Positions 26,175-36,356 are shown, numbered from the stretch's first letter. The stretch: 64,000 nt of DNA from Alkalihalobacillus sp. AL-G (GCF_030643805.1 NZ_CP094656.1:1240001-1304000), one strand, 5' to 3'. Made by a program: numbers and translations. Notes: generated by a model from the letters alone, not told the origin.

Positions 26175-26526
26175 CTGTTATGACCTCCTTCATAGGTTTG
26201 AACCGTTATTGTCACCAACAATCGAACATCTATCACTGTCACAATTATATGCAACCTTTTAACTGCATGTTAAATTTGGATCTCATGAACGGCTTGATAA
26301 GAACCCCCAAATAATCATATTTTGGCGACTTCAAATACGTTTTTCAAAGATAATAGACTAGTGTTGATTTGGTAGTATAAAGGGATTTGCAGAACTTTGT
26401 CGAATCTTTTAACAAACCTTTCGAATGTTTTTGGTGAATCCTTGGGAGTACGGATTGATTCGATGCATCCCATAGTGTATGCTCACCTCAAAATGGTAAT
26501 AAAGTTGATATGGAAAGGGAGATTTC

Positions 26527-28644
26527 ATGAAAAACCATGGCTCGATCTTAGTTGTTGCATATAGGGAAAGTACACTTAAGCCAATGGTTGAGCAATTGAA
26601 TGACATAGGATTGAACGATTACTTCGATATTGAAGCTCGGACTATTGATGAAATCTATCATTCTACGGTCAAAAAATGTTCGCTCGTTTTGATTTCAAGT
26701 GATATCGTCTACAAAATGATCAAGCCTTACTTACATGAACAAATACCTTATATCATTGCGAAAAGGACGATTAATTATTCGAAAATCCGGCAGATTCTTG
26801 AAGTTCCAAAAGGGATGAAAGTGTTACTTGTAAGTGACTTGAAAAATTCTGCTGAGGAAACGGTTAAGTTGTTAGAAGAGACAGGGATTCATTTGCAATT
26901 ACAGCCTTATTATCCCGGAGCAACCGCCTCCAAAGAGATTACAGTAGCGGTCACTCCTGGTGAAACTCAATTTGTTCCGCAACAGATAAAAAAAGTGATC
27001 AATATTGGATCCCGGTTGATCGATATCTCTACAATCATCGAAATCTTTTATCGGTTTAAGATCATGACGTTTTCATTTAATCATTTGACTGCACGATATA
27101 TGCAGTCTCTTGTTCAGATTACAGATGAGTTAAGTGACGAAATTTTCAATTCTAAGTTACTGCAGACGAGCTTGGAATCGATTGTCCATAATATTGATGA
27201 TGGGGTTTTGTTATTTTCACAAGAGGAAATCATCCGTGCAGTGAACAATAAAGCTATTGAACTGCTTCATCTGAACAAGGATTCCATTCAAGGGAACAGG
27301 TTGGACAATCTATTGAATGATTCTTTATTGACGATGTTCAGGGGATTGGAGGTGGACATCGATCACTTTAAAGAGATTGACGGGATTACGTTTTACATGC
27401 GTAAAAGGAATATTGTCGTTGATAAACAGTATTTCGGTTCGTTGATCGTTTTCCGAAAGGTGGATGAAATCCAGAAGATCGAGCATGACTTTCGGCATAA
27501 AGCAAAAAATAAAAACTTCATGGCTAAATATACGTTTGAAGATGTAAAAACGAAAAGTCCGCAAATCCAGGAGACGGTGAAGATTGCCGGTCGCTTGGCT
27601 GCAAGTGATTCTACGATCTTGATTCTTGGGGAAACAGGTACAGGTAAAGAGGTGCTTGCGCAGGCGATACATAATGCTTCACCTCGAAAAAATCAGCCTT
27701 TTGTCGGCGTCAACTTTGCTGCTATATCAGAAACTCTGCTCGAAAGTGAATTATTCGGTTATGAAAGCGGGGCATTTACCGGAGCACGAAAAGGCGGGCA
27801 TGTCGGCTTGTTTGAGCAGGCGCACAAAGGGACCCTATTTCTGGATGAGATCGGGGATGCATCACCAGCGATTCAAAACAGGCTACTTCGGGTGCTGCAA
27901 GAGAAACAAATTATGAGGGTCGGGGGTGACCGAATCATTCCGTTAGATGTCCGAGTTATTGCCGCAACGAATAAAAACTTGAAAAAACTGATTCAAGAAG
28001 GCCAGTTTCGCGAGGATTTATTCTATCGATTGAATGTACTTCCGCTTAAATTGACACCTTTACGAGAGCGGGTCGAGGATATTCCGTTATTGTTGGACAT
28101 TTTCGCTGAAGAATTCAATAAAAGGCTCAATCGTCCCCCTTACCAAATCTCTGAAGCAGCGCTTAAAGAAATTTTACTCTATGATTGGCCAGGAAACATT
28201 CGGGAATTGAGGAACGTGGCAGAATACCTTGCGAACATTTGCGATGATATGGTGTACAAAGAACAACTCCCCTGTTATTCATCTCAAACTCGAAGTATCG
28301 GTATGATAGCGGAAAGTAATTTACAGTTTGATGAAATCATCGAACAGTATAAGGAAAAAGGATTTCTAACGGAAGTAATGTCCATTCTACGTTATTTGCA
28401 TAATGAAGGATCATCCGGACGACATTCGATGATCGAGTTTTTGGATCGTAGTGGTGTGCAGTTATCTGAACAGCAGCTTCGCTATCGCCAACAGCTGTTA
28501 CGTCAATCCGAACTGATTCACATAAAAAGAGGGCGGAATGGAAGTCAGATTACTTCCAAAGGATCAGAACTTCTCAAGTTTATTGATAATAATCATAGGG
28601 AAAAATCAAAAGCACTGAACCAAAACCCGACAGTCCCTCGCTAA
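26527..28644 (+). CDS. Sigma-54-dependent transcriptional activator (PrpR_N-like, PAS, AAA+)
   Basis: 705-residue enhancer-binding protein. Residues 1-190 resemble a PrpR_N-type sensor region; a PAS-like segment lies near 215-310 ([15 protein letters not shown]...). The AAA+ domain spans about 345-580: Walker A GETGTGKE near 368, sigma-54 contact loop GAFTGA at 415-420, Walker B LFLDEIGD near 437, and arginine-finger region. The usual Fis-type HTH is absent; the C-terminus instead ends in a winged-helix-like segment ([26 protein letters not shown]). A perfect sigma-54 promoter lies 1.8 kb downstream, before the peptide-uptake operon, which is its likely target. Ribosome site AAAGGGAGA precedes the ATG. 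Confidence 0.9.
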   Translation: MKNHGSILVVAYRESTLKPMVEQLNDIGLNDYFDIEARTIDEIYHSTVKKCSLVLISSDIVYKMIKPYLHEQIPYIIAKRTINYSKIRQILEVPKGMKVLLVSDLKNSAEETVKLLEETGIHLQLQPYYPGATASKEITVAVTPGETQFVPQQIKKVINIGSRLIDISTIIEIFYRFKIMTFSFNHLTARYMQSLVQITDELSDEIFNSKLLQTSLESIVHNIDDGVLLFSQEEIIRAVNNKAIELLHLNKDSIQGNRLDNLLNDSLLTMFRGLEVDIDHFKEIDGITFYMRKRNIVVDKQYFGSLIVFRKVDEIQKIEHDFRHKAKNKNFMAKYTFEDVKTKSPQIQETVKIAGRLAASDSTILILGETGTGKEVLAQAIHNASPRKNQPFVGVNFAAISETLLESELFGYESGAFTGARKGGHVGLFEQAHKGTLFLDEIGDASPAIQNRLLRVLQEKQIMRVGGDRIIPLDVRVIAATNKNLKKLIQEGQFREDLFYRLNVLPLKLTPLRERVEDIPLLLDIFAEEFNKRLNRPPYQISEAALKEILLYDWPGNIRELRNVAEYLANICDDMVYKEQLPCYSSQTRSIGMIAESNLQFDEIIEQYKEKGFLTEVMSILRYLHNEGSSGRHSMIEFLDRSGVQLSEQQLRYRQQLLRQSELIHIKRGRNGSQITSKGSELLKFIDNNHREKSKALNQNPTVPR

Positions 28645-28731
28645 ACATTTATGTTATACGCCAAAAATAAGAGTTATACGAGAAAAATCGAAATAACACG
28701 AGAGACCAATAAAATTCATGTCATAGTATAT

Positions 28732-28778
28732 GGGCTCACCCAAATTTGAAGTTATTCTTCGTTTTGGGCGAGCCCTTT
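28732..28778. terminator. Bidirectional terminator between convergent genes
   Basis: GGGCTC-A-CCCAAA pairs with TTTGGGCGAGCCC across a long loop, between the regulator and pepV. Confidence 0.75.
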
Positions 28779-28786
28779 CTGTTCGC

Positions 28787-30223
28787 TCATTCTTCAAAAT
28801 CCAGGTTCCCCAATTCATAAATGGCTCTTGCGTAAATAGCTGTTGCTTTCAACAGGTCTTCAATCTCGATATATTCATCGATTTGGTGGGCAGACATTTC
28901 TTTTCCAGGGAATACTGCGCCGAAAGCAACACCGTTTTTCATGAAACGGGCGTAGGTTGCGCCGCCTGTGGATAGTAAGGTTGGTTCTTCGGATGTTTCT
29001 TCATGATAGACTTTTTGCAGCACTTGGATCATCGGATGTTTTTTATCAACGTGATGCGGTTTTTTCTCGCGGATTTCATCAATCGAAAACCCGAAATGTG
29101 CTGTCTTTTCACCAAGGATCTCAACGGTACGTAGGTATGGCGTTGTGACAGGACAGCGAATGTTCAGTTGGACCTTTACGCGCTCACCCATTTCAAAATG
29201 GAAAATACCGGCGTTCACCGTCAATGGCCCTGTAACTTCATCGGAATGGCTGATTTCTAGACGACTTCCTACATAATCGTCATACAAGTATTGGTCGATG
29301 AATTGTAAATATTGATTAGCTTCTTTCTGGAATGAATATGACGATAGGAAATGGGCCAAGTTTAAACCGGCATTGATTCCATTTTGCGGCTCCATTCCAT
29401 GTACCGATTTTCCGTAAAGGGTTAATGTGATCCCTTCATTGGTTATTGAGGAATTGCAGGAAAGCTTGTGATCTGAGCAATATGATTTGAATTCTTGGGA
29501 TATCGATGCGATGTCACCGATAATCGTCGCCTTTGCAATTTCAGGAACCATGTTGCCTTTCGTTCCGGCAGTGAACGAGAGCAGCTCATACGAATGATCC
29601 CGATTTCCCGGATCGTCTGTAATCGTAGCATTTTCCATACTAAGGAATACATTAATTTGTCCTTTTTCCGCATGGATGATCGGGAAAACAGCATCCGGTG
29701 CGAAACCTGCAACAGGCATCTTTTCGACCTGTTCATACTTTTTCATACAGCTCATACCGCTTTCCTCGTCTGTTCCAAATATAAGCCTTACATTCGTTTT
29801 AAGAGGAAGATTCAAGTCTTTGATCAATTTTAGCGCGTAAAAAGCGGCCATTGTCGGTCCTTTATCATCTATTGCGCCTCTTGCGTACAGCTTCCCATCT
29901 CGAATCGTTGGCTCAAAGGGAGGGGAGGTCCATTCCCCGGTTGCCGGGACAACATCTATGTGACATAGAACACCAATATAGTTGTCGCTATTCGACGTCT
30001 TATGCTCTGCATAGCCTGCGTATCCTTCGATATTTTTCGTCATGAACCCTTCCTTCGAGCAACGTTCCAGCATGAATTCAAGCGCATCGGAAATCGTTGT
30101 CCCCATCGGTTTCCCTGGCTCGCTGGTCGTTAGGTCTTTTATACTTTCAAATTCAAGTAGTCGAACCAAATCCTTAATCAAATCATCTTTTCTTGCTTCG
30201 ACCTCTTTATACCAATCCATCAT
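28787..30223 (-). CDS. pepV: Dipeptidase PepV (M20 family)
   Basis: Cytoplasmic zinc dipeptidase of about 478 residues. M20 metal-site motifs: LCHIDVVPATGEW (His and Asp), YARGAIDDKGPTMA (bridging Asp), GTDEESGMSC (catalytic Glu pair), and a C-terminal His in GKEMSAHQIDEYI. Length and the lid-like insert match PepV/Sapep. The start ATG ATG at 30223 is preceded by AAGGGGTGGGA; the longer frame from 30286 lacks a ribosome site. It is divergent from the peptide-uptake operon, which could deliver its substrates. Confidence 0.9.
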   Translation of the reverse strand: MMDWYKEVEARKDDLIKDLVRLLEFESIKDLTTSEPGKPMGTTISDALEFMLERCSKEGFMTKNIEGYAGYAEHKTSNSDNYIGVLCHIDVVPATGEWTSPPFEPTIRDGKLYARGAIDDKGPTMAAFYALKLIKDLNLPLKTNVRLIFGTDEESGMSCMKKYEQVEKMPVAGFAPDAVFPIIHAEKGQINVFLSMENATITDDPGNRDHSYELLSFTAGTKGNMVPEIAKATIIGDIASISQEFKSYCSDHKLSCNSSITNEGITLTLYGKSVHGMEPQNGINAGLNLAHFLSSYSFQKEANQYLQFIDQYLYDDYVGSRLEISHSDEVTGPLTVNAGIFHFEMGERVKVQLNIRCPVTTPYLRTVEILGEKTAHFGFSIDEIREKKPHHVDKKHPMIQVLQKVYHEETSEEPTLLSTGGATYARFMKNGVAFGAVFPGKEMSAHQIDEYIEIEDLLKATAIYARAIYELGNLDFEE

Positions 30224-30323
30224 TCCCACCCCTTGTCCATTTTGCTTATAGATAAAGATAATGCAAGTTACATGCCAGTCTGACAACTACAATGAATAAG
30301 TCAATCTTCTAAATAGTTTGGTC

Positions 30324-30385
30324 TTAATTGGGCGAAAGAATTAAACCCATATTTAAATTAATGGTTAAAATGGTTAACCCAATTA
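30324..30385 (+). promoter_or_regulatory. Candidate upstream activator sites for the sigma-54 promoter
   Basis: Half-sites TTAATTGGG (30324-30332) and ACCCAATTA (30377-30385) form an inverted pair 80-145 bp upstream of the -24/-12 promoter. GGTTAAAATGGTTAACC lies between. The position suits an enhancer-binding protein. Confidence 0.4.
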
Positions 30386-30466
30386 TCTGCGCTTTTCATT
30401 TCTATAAAAAGGGATGGATAGTTCAATATTCCCTTTTTTCCAGTGGTTTAGCCCGTTAAATAAAAG

Positions 30467-30483
30467 TTGGCACAATATTTGCA
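30467..30483 (+). promoter_or_regulatory. Sigma-54 (SigL) -24/-12 promoter
   Basis: TTGGCACAATATTTGCA matches the consensus TTGGCAC-N5-TTGCA exactly; the GG and GC elements are 12 nt apart. Predicted start of transcription is about 30494, 26 nt before the binding-protein ATG. Confidence 0.9.
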
Positions 30484-30519
30484 CAATAATGGGTGAATCC
30501 AAAAATGAGGAGGAAAACA

Positions 30520-32175
30520 ATGAAAAGAAGATTGTTCACAAAAATTCTATGTTTTATGGTCGTCTTAAGCGTATTTTTGACCGGTTGTAATTTTACTGGT
30601 AGTTCAACTGATTCAACGGACGAGAATACGGATGGGGAAAGTACAGAGACAGGTACAAGTGACAACGTTCTAAACCTAAGCATTGAGAATGATATCCCTG
30701 ATTTGAACCAAGTGACAACAACGGACTCCATCTCATTTTCTATTTTGAATAACGTCATGGAAGGGCTCTACCGTTTAGATGAAAATAATGAGCCGCAGCC
30801 GGCTATGGCGAAAGAGGTAGAGGTTACGGATGATAAATTGACGTATACGTTCACTTTACGTGACGATATCAAATGGAGTAATGGCGAACCGATAACGGCG
30901 AATGACTTCAAGTACTCGTGGATGCGCGCGATGCACCCGGACACAGCAGGTTCGTATTCCTTCATTTTGGCGGATTACATTAAAGGCGCAAAACCGTTTT
31001 CAGAAGGGAAAGGTAATGCTGATTCTGTAGGCATTGAAGTGAAAGATGACAAAACGTTAGTCGTTCACCTTGAAAAACCGACGCCTTATTTCTTAGGTTT
31101 GACAGCTTTTGTTACGTATTTCCCGCTTAATAAAGAGTTTGTCGAAAGCCAAGGAGGCGAATTCGGACTTTCTGGTGATGCAATTCTCTACAATGGCCCA
31201 TATGTCATCACAGACTTTGGACAAGCTGAGGGTGTTGTATTAGAAAAGAATGATCAGTATTGGGATAAAGAAAACGTACAGATCGAGAAAATCGATTTAA
31301 AAGTAGTTAAAGAATTAAGTACGGCTTTGAATTTATATGAAGCTGGAGAACTTGACCGTGTCAAATTATCCTCCGCAAATGTAGACGCCTACAAAGACAG
31401 TCCTGAGTTCGGAACGCAAACGAATTTCCGTTCCTACTATGTCCAATTTAACTTAGGCGATGAAACGATTGCGAATGACAATATTCGAAAAGCGCTTCAG
31501 CTGGCCTACGATCCTAAGATTTTAGAGGAAGTCATTCTTAACAACGGATCCGAGGCTGCCTACGGATTGATTCCGCCGAAAATGACAGGTCCAAAAGGGC
31601 AGTCATTCAGGGAAGCGCAAGGTCCGGTAATCGAACCAGATGTAGAAAAAGCAAAAGAATTATGGGCAAAAGGTGTAGATGAACTCGGGTTTGAGCCGGA
31701 ATTGGAATTATTGACAGCAGATGACAGTGTATCCAAAGATTCTGGTACATTCCTGCAAAGTCAATATAAGAAAAATCTCGGTATTGATATTTCACTTGTA
31801 ACAAAACCTTACAGCGGACGCCTTCAAGCAATGAGGGATGACGATTTTCAAATGGTCGTTTCCGCATGGGGAGCGGACTATAACGATCCGATGACGTATA
31901 TGGATCTATGGGCTGCACCTCCAAGCGCATTCCGTGGAAACTATTCCGATGAGAATTATGATGATCTCGTTTTAAGTGCAAAAGATGAACCAGATGATGT
32001 AAAGCGCATGAATCAGCTGCTTGAAGCGGAGAAGATTTTACTGAAGGAAGATGCTGTGCTTGCGCCATTGTACTATCAAGGTGCTGCCTATTTGCAGAAA
32101 ACCTATGTCAAAAACTTAGTCTTCCATCCATATGGTGCTTCTTGGGATTATAAGTACGCCAAAATTGAAAAATAA
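30520..32175 (+). CDS. Oligopeptide ABC transporter, substrate-binding lipoprotein (OppA-like)
   Basis: 551-residue family-5 solute-binding protein. Lipoprotein signal with lipobox LTGC; an acidic Ser/Thr linker follows, then EPQPAMAKEVEV and YTFTLRDDIKWSNGEPITANDFKYSWMR-type motifs of OppA. The ATG at 30520 follows GAGGAGG; the upstream GTG at 30493 would coincide with the transcription start. First gene of a sigma-54-driven operon with two permeases and an asparaginase. Captures peptides outside the cell. No ATPase subunits are found nearby. Confidence 0.9.
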   Translation: MKRRLFTKILCFMVVLSVFLTGCNFTGSSTDSTDENTDGESTETGTSDNVLNLSIENDIPDLNQVTTTDSISFSILNNVMEGLYRLDENNEPQPAMAKEVEVTDDKLTYTFTLRDDIKWSNGEPITANDFKYSWMRAMHPDTAGSYSFILADYIKGAKPFSEGKGNADSVGIEVKDDKTLVVHLEKPTPYFLGLTAFVTYFPLNKEFVESQGGEFGLSGDAILYNGPYVITDFGQAEGVVLEKNDQYWDKENVQIEKIDLKVVKELSTALNLYEAGELDRVKLSSANVDAYKDSPEFGTQTNFRSYYVQFNLGDETIANDNIRKALQLAYDPKILEEVILNNGSEAAYGLIPPKMTGPKGQSFREAQGPVIEPDVEKAKELWAKGVDELGFEPELELLTADDSVSKDSGTFLQSQYKKNLGIDISLVTKPYSGRLQAMRDDDFQMVVSAWGADYNDPMTYMDLWAAPPSAFRGNYSDENYDDLVLSAKDEPDDVKRMNQLLEAEKILLKEDAVLAPLYYQGAAYLQKTYVKNLVFHPYGASWDYKYAKIEK

Positions 32176-32256
32176 GCGAATGACTGATGTTGAGGAGAGC
32201 AGGACTGTTCCTGGACTCTCCTCTTCAATTTAAGGATAACGTCTGTTGGTTTGTTG

Positions 32257-32503
32257 TAATGTCTAGCTGCAGCGCCAAGGTGCTCGAGGTCGCTTCGATT
32301 CTTCCACAAATACAAAAAGCGTGTTGTGTTCCAGAATCTCCAGCGCTTTTCGCACCTGAGCAAGGCGCTTCCGCTTTTCTATAATGTCTAGCTGCAGCGC
32401 CAAGGTGCTCGAGGTCGCTTCGATTCTTCCACAAACACAAAAAGCGTGTTGTGTTCCAGAATCTCCAGCGCTTTTCGCACCTGAGCAAGGCGCTTCCGCT
32501 TTT
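32257..32503. repeat. Two tandem copies of a 125-bp Bacillaceae intergenic repeat
   Basis: Units 32257-32380 and 32382-32503 differ at about one base. Each begins TAATGTCTAGCTGCAGCGCC and ends GGCGCTTCCGCTTTT, and contains complementary arms that would fold. I recall similar elements scattered in Bacillus-group genomes. They lie inside the operon between the binding-protein and permease genes, where folded RNA could lower downstream expression. Confidence 0.8.
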
Positions 32504-32530
32504 GAAACTTTTCGGCAGGAGGTGGATGTG

Positions 32531-33466
32531 ATGAAGAAATACATTTTTATCAGGTTAGTGAATATTGTGTTGACACTGTTGATTATCGCTACGGCAACCT
32601 TTTTCTTAATGAAAGAACTTCCAGGCTCTCCTTTTAATGAGGAAAAATTAGCCGACTTGCCAGAAGAAACTAGAATGCAAATCTATTCTAAATATGGACT
32701 GGACAAACCGGTTGCGACGCAATATTTTATTTATTTAGGAAAATTGGCTCAAGGCGATCTTGGCGAGTCCTACTATTTCAAAGGGCAATCTGTCAATAGC
32801 ATCATATCCGAACGAATCGGCCCGTCAGCACTACTAGGCATACAGGCAGTTTTACTCGGTTTGACATTTGGGCTCATTTTAGGAGTGGTAGCAGCTTTTA
32901 AACATAATACGGTTTGGGACTACTCAACGATGTTTTTCGCAGTTCTTGGGGTCTCTATACCGAACTTTGTCTTTGCTGCATTACTCCAATACTTTGTTGG
33001 TTTAAAATGGGGAGTTCTACCCGTCGCTTTCTGGGAAAGTTATGAAAGTACGATCATGCCGACGATCTCTCTTTCATTGATAGTGATTTCCTTGATTGCT
33101 AGATTTACGAGAAACGAAATGCTGGAAGTCCTTCAGCAGGATTATATGATGACGGCGAAAGCGAAGGGACTTAGTACAGCTTCGATTATATTTAAACATG
33201 CGATGCGAAATGCACTCATTCCAATCGTGACCCTTTTAGGGCCGATTACAGTCAGCCTTCTGACAGGTTCTCTGGTAATCGAGAATATCTTCGGTGTACC
33301 AGGAATCGGCAGTTTGTTCGTCGATTCTATCAAAGTGAATGATTATTCTACAATCATGGGGATTACGCTTTTTTATAGTGGATTCTTCGTCATTACAATG
33401 CTCGTCATTGATCTATTTTATGGGCTGATCGATCCAAGAATTCGAATAACAGGGGTAAAGGAGTGA
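32531..33466 (+). CDS. Peptide ABC transporter permease (OppB/DppB-like)
   Basis: 311 residues, six TM segments, typical N-terminus MKKYIFIRLVN...LTLLIIATATFF and the binding-protein-dependent permease EAA loop (AKAKGLSTASIIFKHAMRNALIPIVT). The ATG at 32531 follows GGAGGTGGATGTG. A longer open frame runs back through the 125-bp repeat to 32384 but is an artefact of the repeat. Overlaps the next gene region closely. Confidence 0.9.
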   Translation: MKKYIFIRLVNIVLTLLIIATATFFLMKELPGSPFNEEKLADLPEETRMQIYSKYGLDKPVATQYFIYLGKLAQGDLGESYYFKGQSVNSIISERIGPSALLGIQAVLLGLTFGLILGVVAAFKHNTVWDYSTMFFAVLGVSIPNFVFAALLQYFVGLKWGVLPVAFWESYESTIMPTISLSLIVISLIARFTRNEMLEVLQQDYMMTAKAKGLSTASIIFKHAMRNALIPIVTLLGPITVSLLTGSLVIENIFGVPGIGSLFVDSIKVNDYSTIMGITLFYSGFFVITMLVIDLFYGLIDPRIRITGVKE

Positions 33467-33471
33467 GGGAA

Positions 33472-34401
33472 ATGAGAAAAGCGGAAGAAATATCAAACAT
33501 CGACTCATTCGAGCCTGCACAACTGTCACCGGACGAAAATGAAAAGATAGCCGGACCCGCCCTTACTTCTCTTCAACACAGCTGGCGGCAGCTTTGTCGA
33601 AATAAGGGTGCTATCCTTAGCTTAATTGCAATATCAGTGCTTGTATTCTTAGCGATCGTGGGGCCTTATATGAACGACTATACGTATTTTGAGACAGATT
33701 ACAGCGCTTCATATCAAGGTTCGAGTCCGGAACATTGGTTAGGAACGGATAAATTCGGCAGAGACCAGTGGACAAGAATTTGGCAAGGGACACGTGTTTC
33801 ATTATATATTGCAGTGTTGGCAGCGGTTTTGGATCTTATCATCGGCGTGGTGTACGGTGCCATTTCAGCGTATGCTGGCGGTAAAGTGGATAATGTCATG
33901 CAACGGATCATCGAGATTCTCGTCGGGATTCCGAACCTCATCATTGTCATCATGCTGATTATGTTGATGAAACCAGGGATTTTTACGATTACGGTCGCGA
34001 TGGTCATTACAGGGTGGGTCAACATGGCTCGCTTAGTCCGGGCGCAAATCTTTAAATTAAAAGAACAAGAATATGTACTCGCAGCACGAACATTAGGCAC
34101 CAGTAACTTTCGGTTAATCGCGAAACACATGATTCCGAATACAATAGGGCTTATTATCATCAATATTATGTTTACGATTCCTTCCGCTATCTTTACAGAA
34201 GCCTTTTTAAGCTTTATTGGCTTAGGTTTGCAGGAACCTCAGGCATCTTTAGGCGTATTGATAAATGACGGATACCAATCGATACGCAATCAGTACCATC
34301 TATTACTCTATCCTGCAATTGTCATCATAACGTTAATGGTAAGCTTCAACCTATTGGCTGACGGTTTAAGGGATGCACTCGATCCTAAAATGAGGAGATA
34401 G
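33472..34401 (+). CDS. Peptide ABC transporter permease (OppC/DppC-like)
   Basis: 309 residues. A long cytoplasmic N-terminus precedes TM1; the OppC-type LGTDKFGRDQWTRIWQGTR motif and the EAA loop (AARTLGTSNFRLIAKHMIPNTIG) are clear. The ATG at 33472 is chosen because AAGGAGTG precedes it; a GTG at 33463 sits on that site. Pairs with the previous gene. OppD and OppF ATPases are not in this operon, so an ATPase must be shared from elsewhere. Confidence 0.9.
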   Translation: MRKAEEISNIDSFEPAQLSPDENEKIAGPALTSLQHSWRQLCRNKGAILSLIAISVLVFLAIVGPYMNDYTYFETDYSASYQGSSPEHWLGTDKFGRDQWTRIWQGTRVSLYIAVLAAVLDLIIGVVYGAISAYAGGKVDNVMQRIIEILVGIPNLIIVIMLIMLMKPGIFTITVAMVITGWVNMARLVRAQIFKLKEQEYVLAARTLGTSNFRLIAKHMIPNTIGLIIINIMFTIPSAIFTEAFLSFIGLGLQEPQASLGVLINDGYQSIRNQYHLLLYPAIVIITLMVSFNLLADGLRDALDPKMRR

Positions 34402-34457
34402 GATATCCGATATAATAATGGGATATCTAAAAACTAGAAATATAGGAGTGGAGAATT

Positions 34458-35471
34458 ATGAATAAAGCAGTGCAAGTTTTTCGTGGTGAACTTTTAGAAA
34501 GTACACACGACGCACACGTTGCGGTTGTTAATAGTAGAGGAGAGCTTTTGTATTCATACGGAGATCCAGACCGCCTGACATTTGCACGTTCATCAATGAA
34601 ACCTTTTCAGGCAGTACCTTTGATAGAAACCGGAGCTGCAGAAGCGTTTAAATATGAACCAGCAGATATTTCCCTCAGTTGTGCTTCGCATAGCGGAGAG
34701 GATTTTCATAGATCAAGAGTTTTAACGATATTAAATCGAATCGGACAAAAGGAAGAAGCTTTGCAATGTGGTACACACATTCCAAGAGATATTGAAAGCT
34801 ACAATGCTCTGATTCGAGAAGGAATGGAACTTACACCAGTATTCAGTAATTGCTCTGGAAAACATTCTGGTATGCTGGCAACTGCTGTAAAAATGGATGA
34901 AGAGGTTGCTACTTACCGAGAAATCGAGCACCCTGTACAACAACGTATTTTGGAAGTGATTTCTGACGTTTGTGATTATCCAAAAGAAAAGATTGGAATC
35001 AGTGTAGATGGTTGTGGTGTTCCGGTCCATCGATTACCGCTTAGTAAGGTTGCTTTTGGCTTTGCACGGTTAGCCACACCAGAAGTCGTACTATATCAAG
35101 CCCGTTCTCAAGCTCTTCAGACGATACGTAATTCGATGTTGTCTCATCCTGAAATGGTTGGTGGGACAGATCGATTTGATTCAGATTTGATGAGGGTCTT
35201 TAACGGGCGACTTGTTGCAAAAGCAGGTGCTGAAGCCGTCCAATGTATTGGTGATGTTGAAACAGGAATCGGAATCGCCATAAAAATTGAAGATGGGAAT
35301 GGTCGATCGGTAAGCGCTGTTGCTATGGAAGTATTAAAGCAGCTGGGAATAGGTAATGAAGTATTGTATCGCCAGATTGATGATTATGTTCAACCACCCG
35401 TCCTGAATATGAGAAAGGATAAAATCGGTGTCATCAAAGCAAACTTTGAACTGAAACAACCTGTTGTATAG
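34458..35471 (+). CDS. Asparaginase (asparaginase II family, PF06089 type)
   Basis: 337-residue member of the thermolabile/rhizobial-type asparaginase family, unrelated to classic AnsA/AnsB. Conserved segments: FARSSMKPFQAVPLIETGA, LSCASHSGEDFH, NCSGKHSGML and SVDGCGVPVHRLPL. Hydrolyses asparagine to aspartate and ammonia. The ATG follows AGGAGTGGAG. It lies 56 nt after the permease with no terminator, so it belongs to the sigma-54 operon, which fits use of peptide-derived amino acids as a nitrogen source. Confidence 0.88.
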   Translation: MNKAVQVFRGELLESTHDAHVAVVNSRGELLYSYGDPDRLTFARSSMKPFQAVPLIETGAAEAFKYEPADISLSCASHSGEDFHRSRVLTILNRIGQKEEALQCGTHIPRDIESYNALIREGMELTPVFSNCSGKHSGMLATAVKMDEEVATYREIEHPVQQRILEVISDVCDYPKEKIGISVDGCGVPVHRLPLSKVAFGFARLATPEVVLYQARSQALQTIRNSMLSHPEMVGGTDRFDSDLMRVFNGRLVAKAGAEAVQCIGDVETGIGIAIKIEDGNGRSVSAVAMEVLKQLGIGNEVLYRQIDDYVQPPVLNMRKDKIGVIKANFELKQPVV

Positions 35472-35480
35472 GTTCCGTAT

Positions 35481-35999
35481 TCACAGATCTTGTTCGCTTT
35501 CCTCCCCTTTTTCTAAGGGATGAAAAATTTTATCTAGCAAGATGGTTGTAAGTACAGAAAGAGCAATAGTAAATACAGGTTTCTTCTGTATAGACTTACT
35601 AAATAGGAACATTAAAAAATAAATAAGTACTGACCATCCGATATTCCACCTACCCTTATATGAAATTGCTTTGAATGTTAAAGCAATGACTTCAATCAAA
35701 GAAGAAAACGACACCCACTTGATGATATAAATCGTCTGTTTAAAAAGGGTTTTGGGGTATGTTGATAAATATGAAAAAATTAATAGTGGTGTAACTAAAA
35801 AGAGGTGGAGTACTCGTAACGTTTTTGTCTTAAAATAGGACGATTTAAAATCCCACGGTAACTTTTGAATTCTAAGAAAATAAAACAGCAGATTGAAGGA
35901 CATGACATAACACACGCTTGAATAAAGAGTTTTATATTGCTTCCAAGTTTCTTTTTTTATGTTTTGAAATAGTAACCATAATAAAACAGTAACATGCAT
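35481..35999 (-). CDS. CBO0543 family membrane protein, second member
   Basis: 172 residues with five hydrophobic segments and a KKPVFTIALSVLTTILLDKIFHP ending, in the style of the CBO0543 family. Function unknown. GAGGTG lies about 10 nt before the ATG. It is convergent with the asparaginase gene, only 10 bp away with no clear terminator between. It is only distantly similar to the product of 6797-7318. Confidence 0.7.
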   Translation of the reverse strand: MHVTVLLWLLFQNIKKETWKQYKTLYSSVCYVMSFNLLFYFLRIQKLPWDFKSSYFKTKTLRVLHLFLVTPLLIFSYLSTYPKTLFKQTIYIIKWVSFSSLIEVIALTFKAISYKGRWNIGWSVLIYFLMFLFSKSIQKKPVFTIALSVLTTILLDKIFHPLEKGEESEQDL

Positions 36000-36203
36000 T
36001 GTGTAGTGACACCTCGAATATCTTTATAGCTATAGAAGGTTGACTCCCAGCCTTCTATAGTATGAAACCTAATCAAAATTTTTATAAAACTTTCTTAGTT
36101 ATTAATTGTAAAGGACAACAATCCATCTGGTTTTTCTTAATGATTTGGGGTTGCAAACTTTTTATTGTAATTAACTATATTTTTGATTCAGATTCAGTTG
36201 GAA

Positions 36204-36356
36204 GGCAGTTTCCGCAACCGCGAAACAGGAGGATTTGGTCTTGGGTTAACGATTGTTGCAGAGATTATAAAGGTATTAGAAGGCAAAGTAGGATTTTGTA
36301 CAGAAGATCATTTTCATACGTTTTCTGTTTCAATTCCAGCACCTAACAAAAAGTAA
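36204..36356 (+). pseudogene. C-terminal remnant of a sensor histidine kinase
   Basis: The frame reads FRNRETGGFGLGLTIVAEII, then EGKVGF and FSVSIPAP before TAA. This is the G2-box end of a HATPase_c domain. Nothing upstream supplies the rest of a kinase. Confidence 0.7.

Noticed and set aside
32263-32544. Overlapping open frames with matching protein segments on both strands across 32148-32544
   Set aside because: They arise because the 125-bp repeat is present twice and happens to be open; no ribosome sites and no family resemblance.
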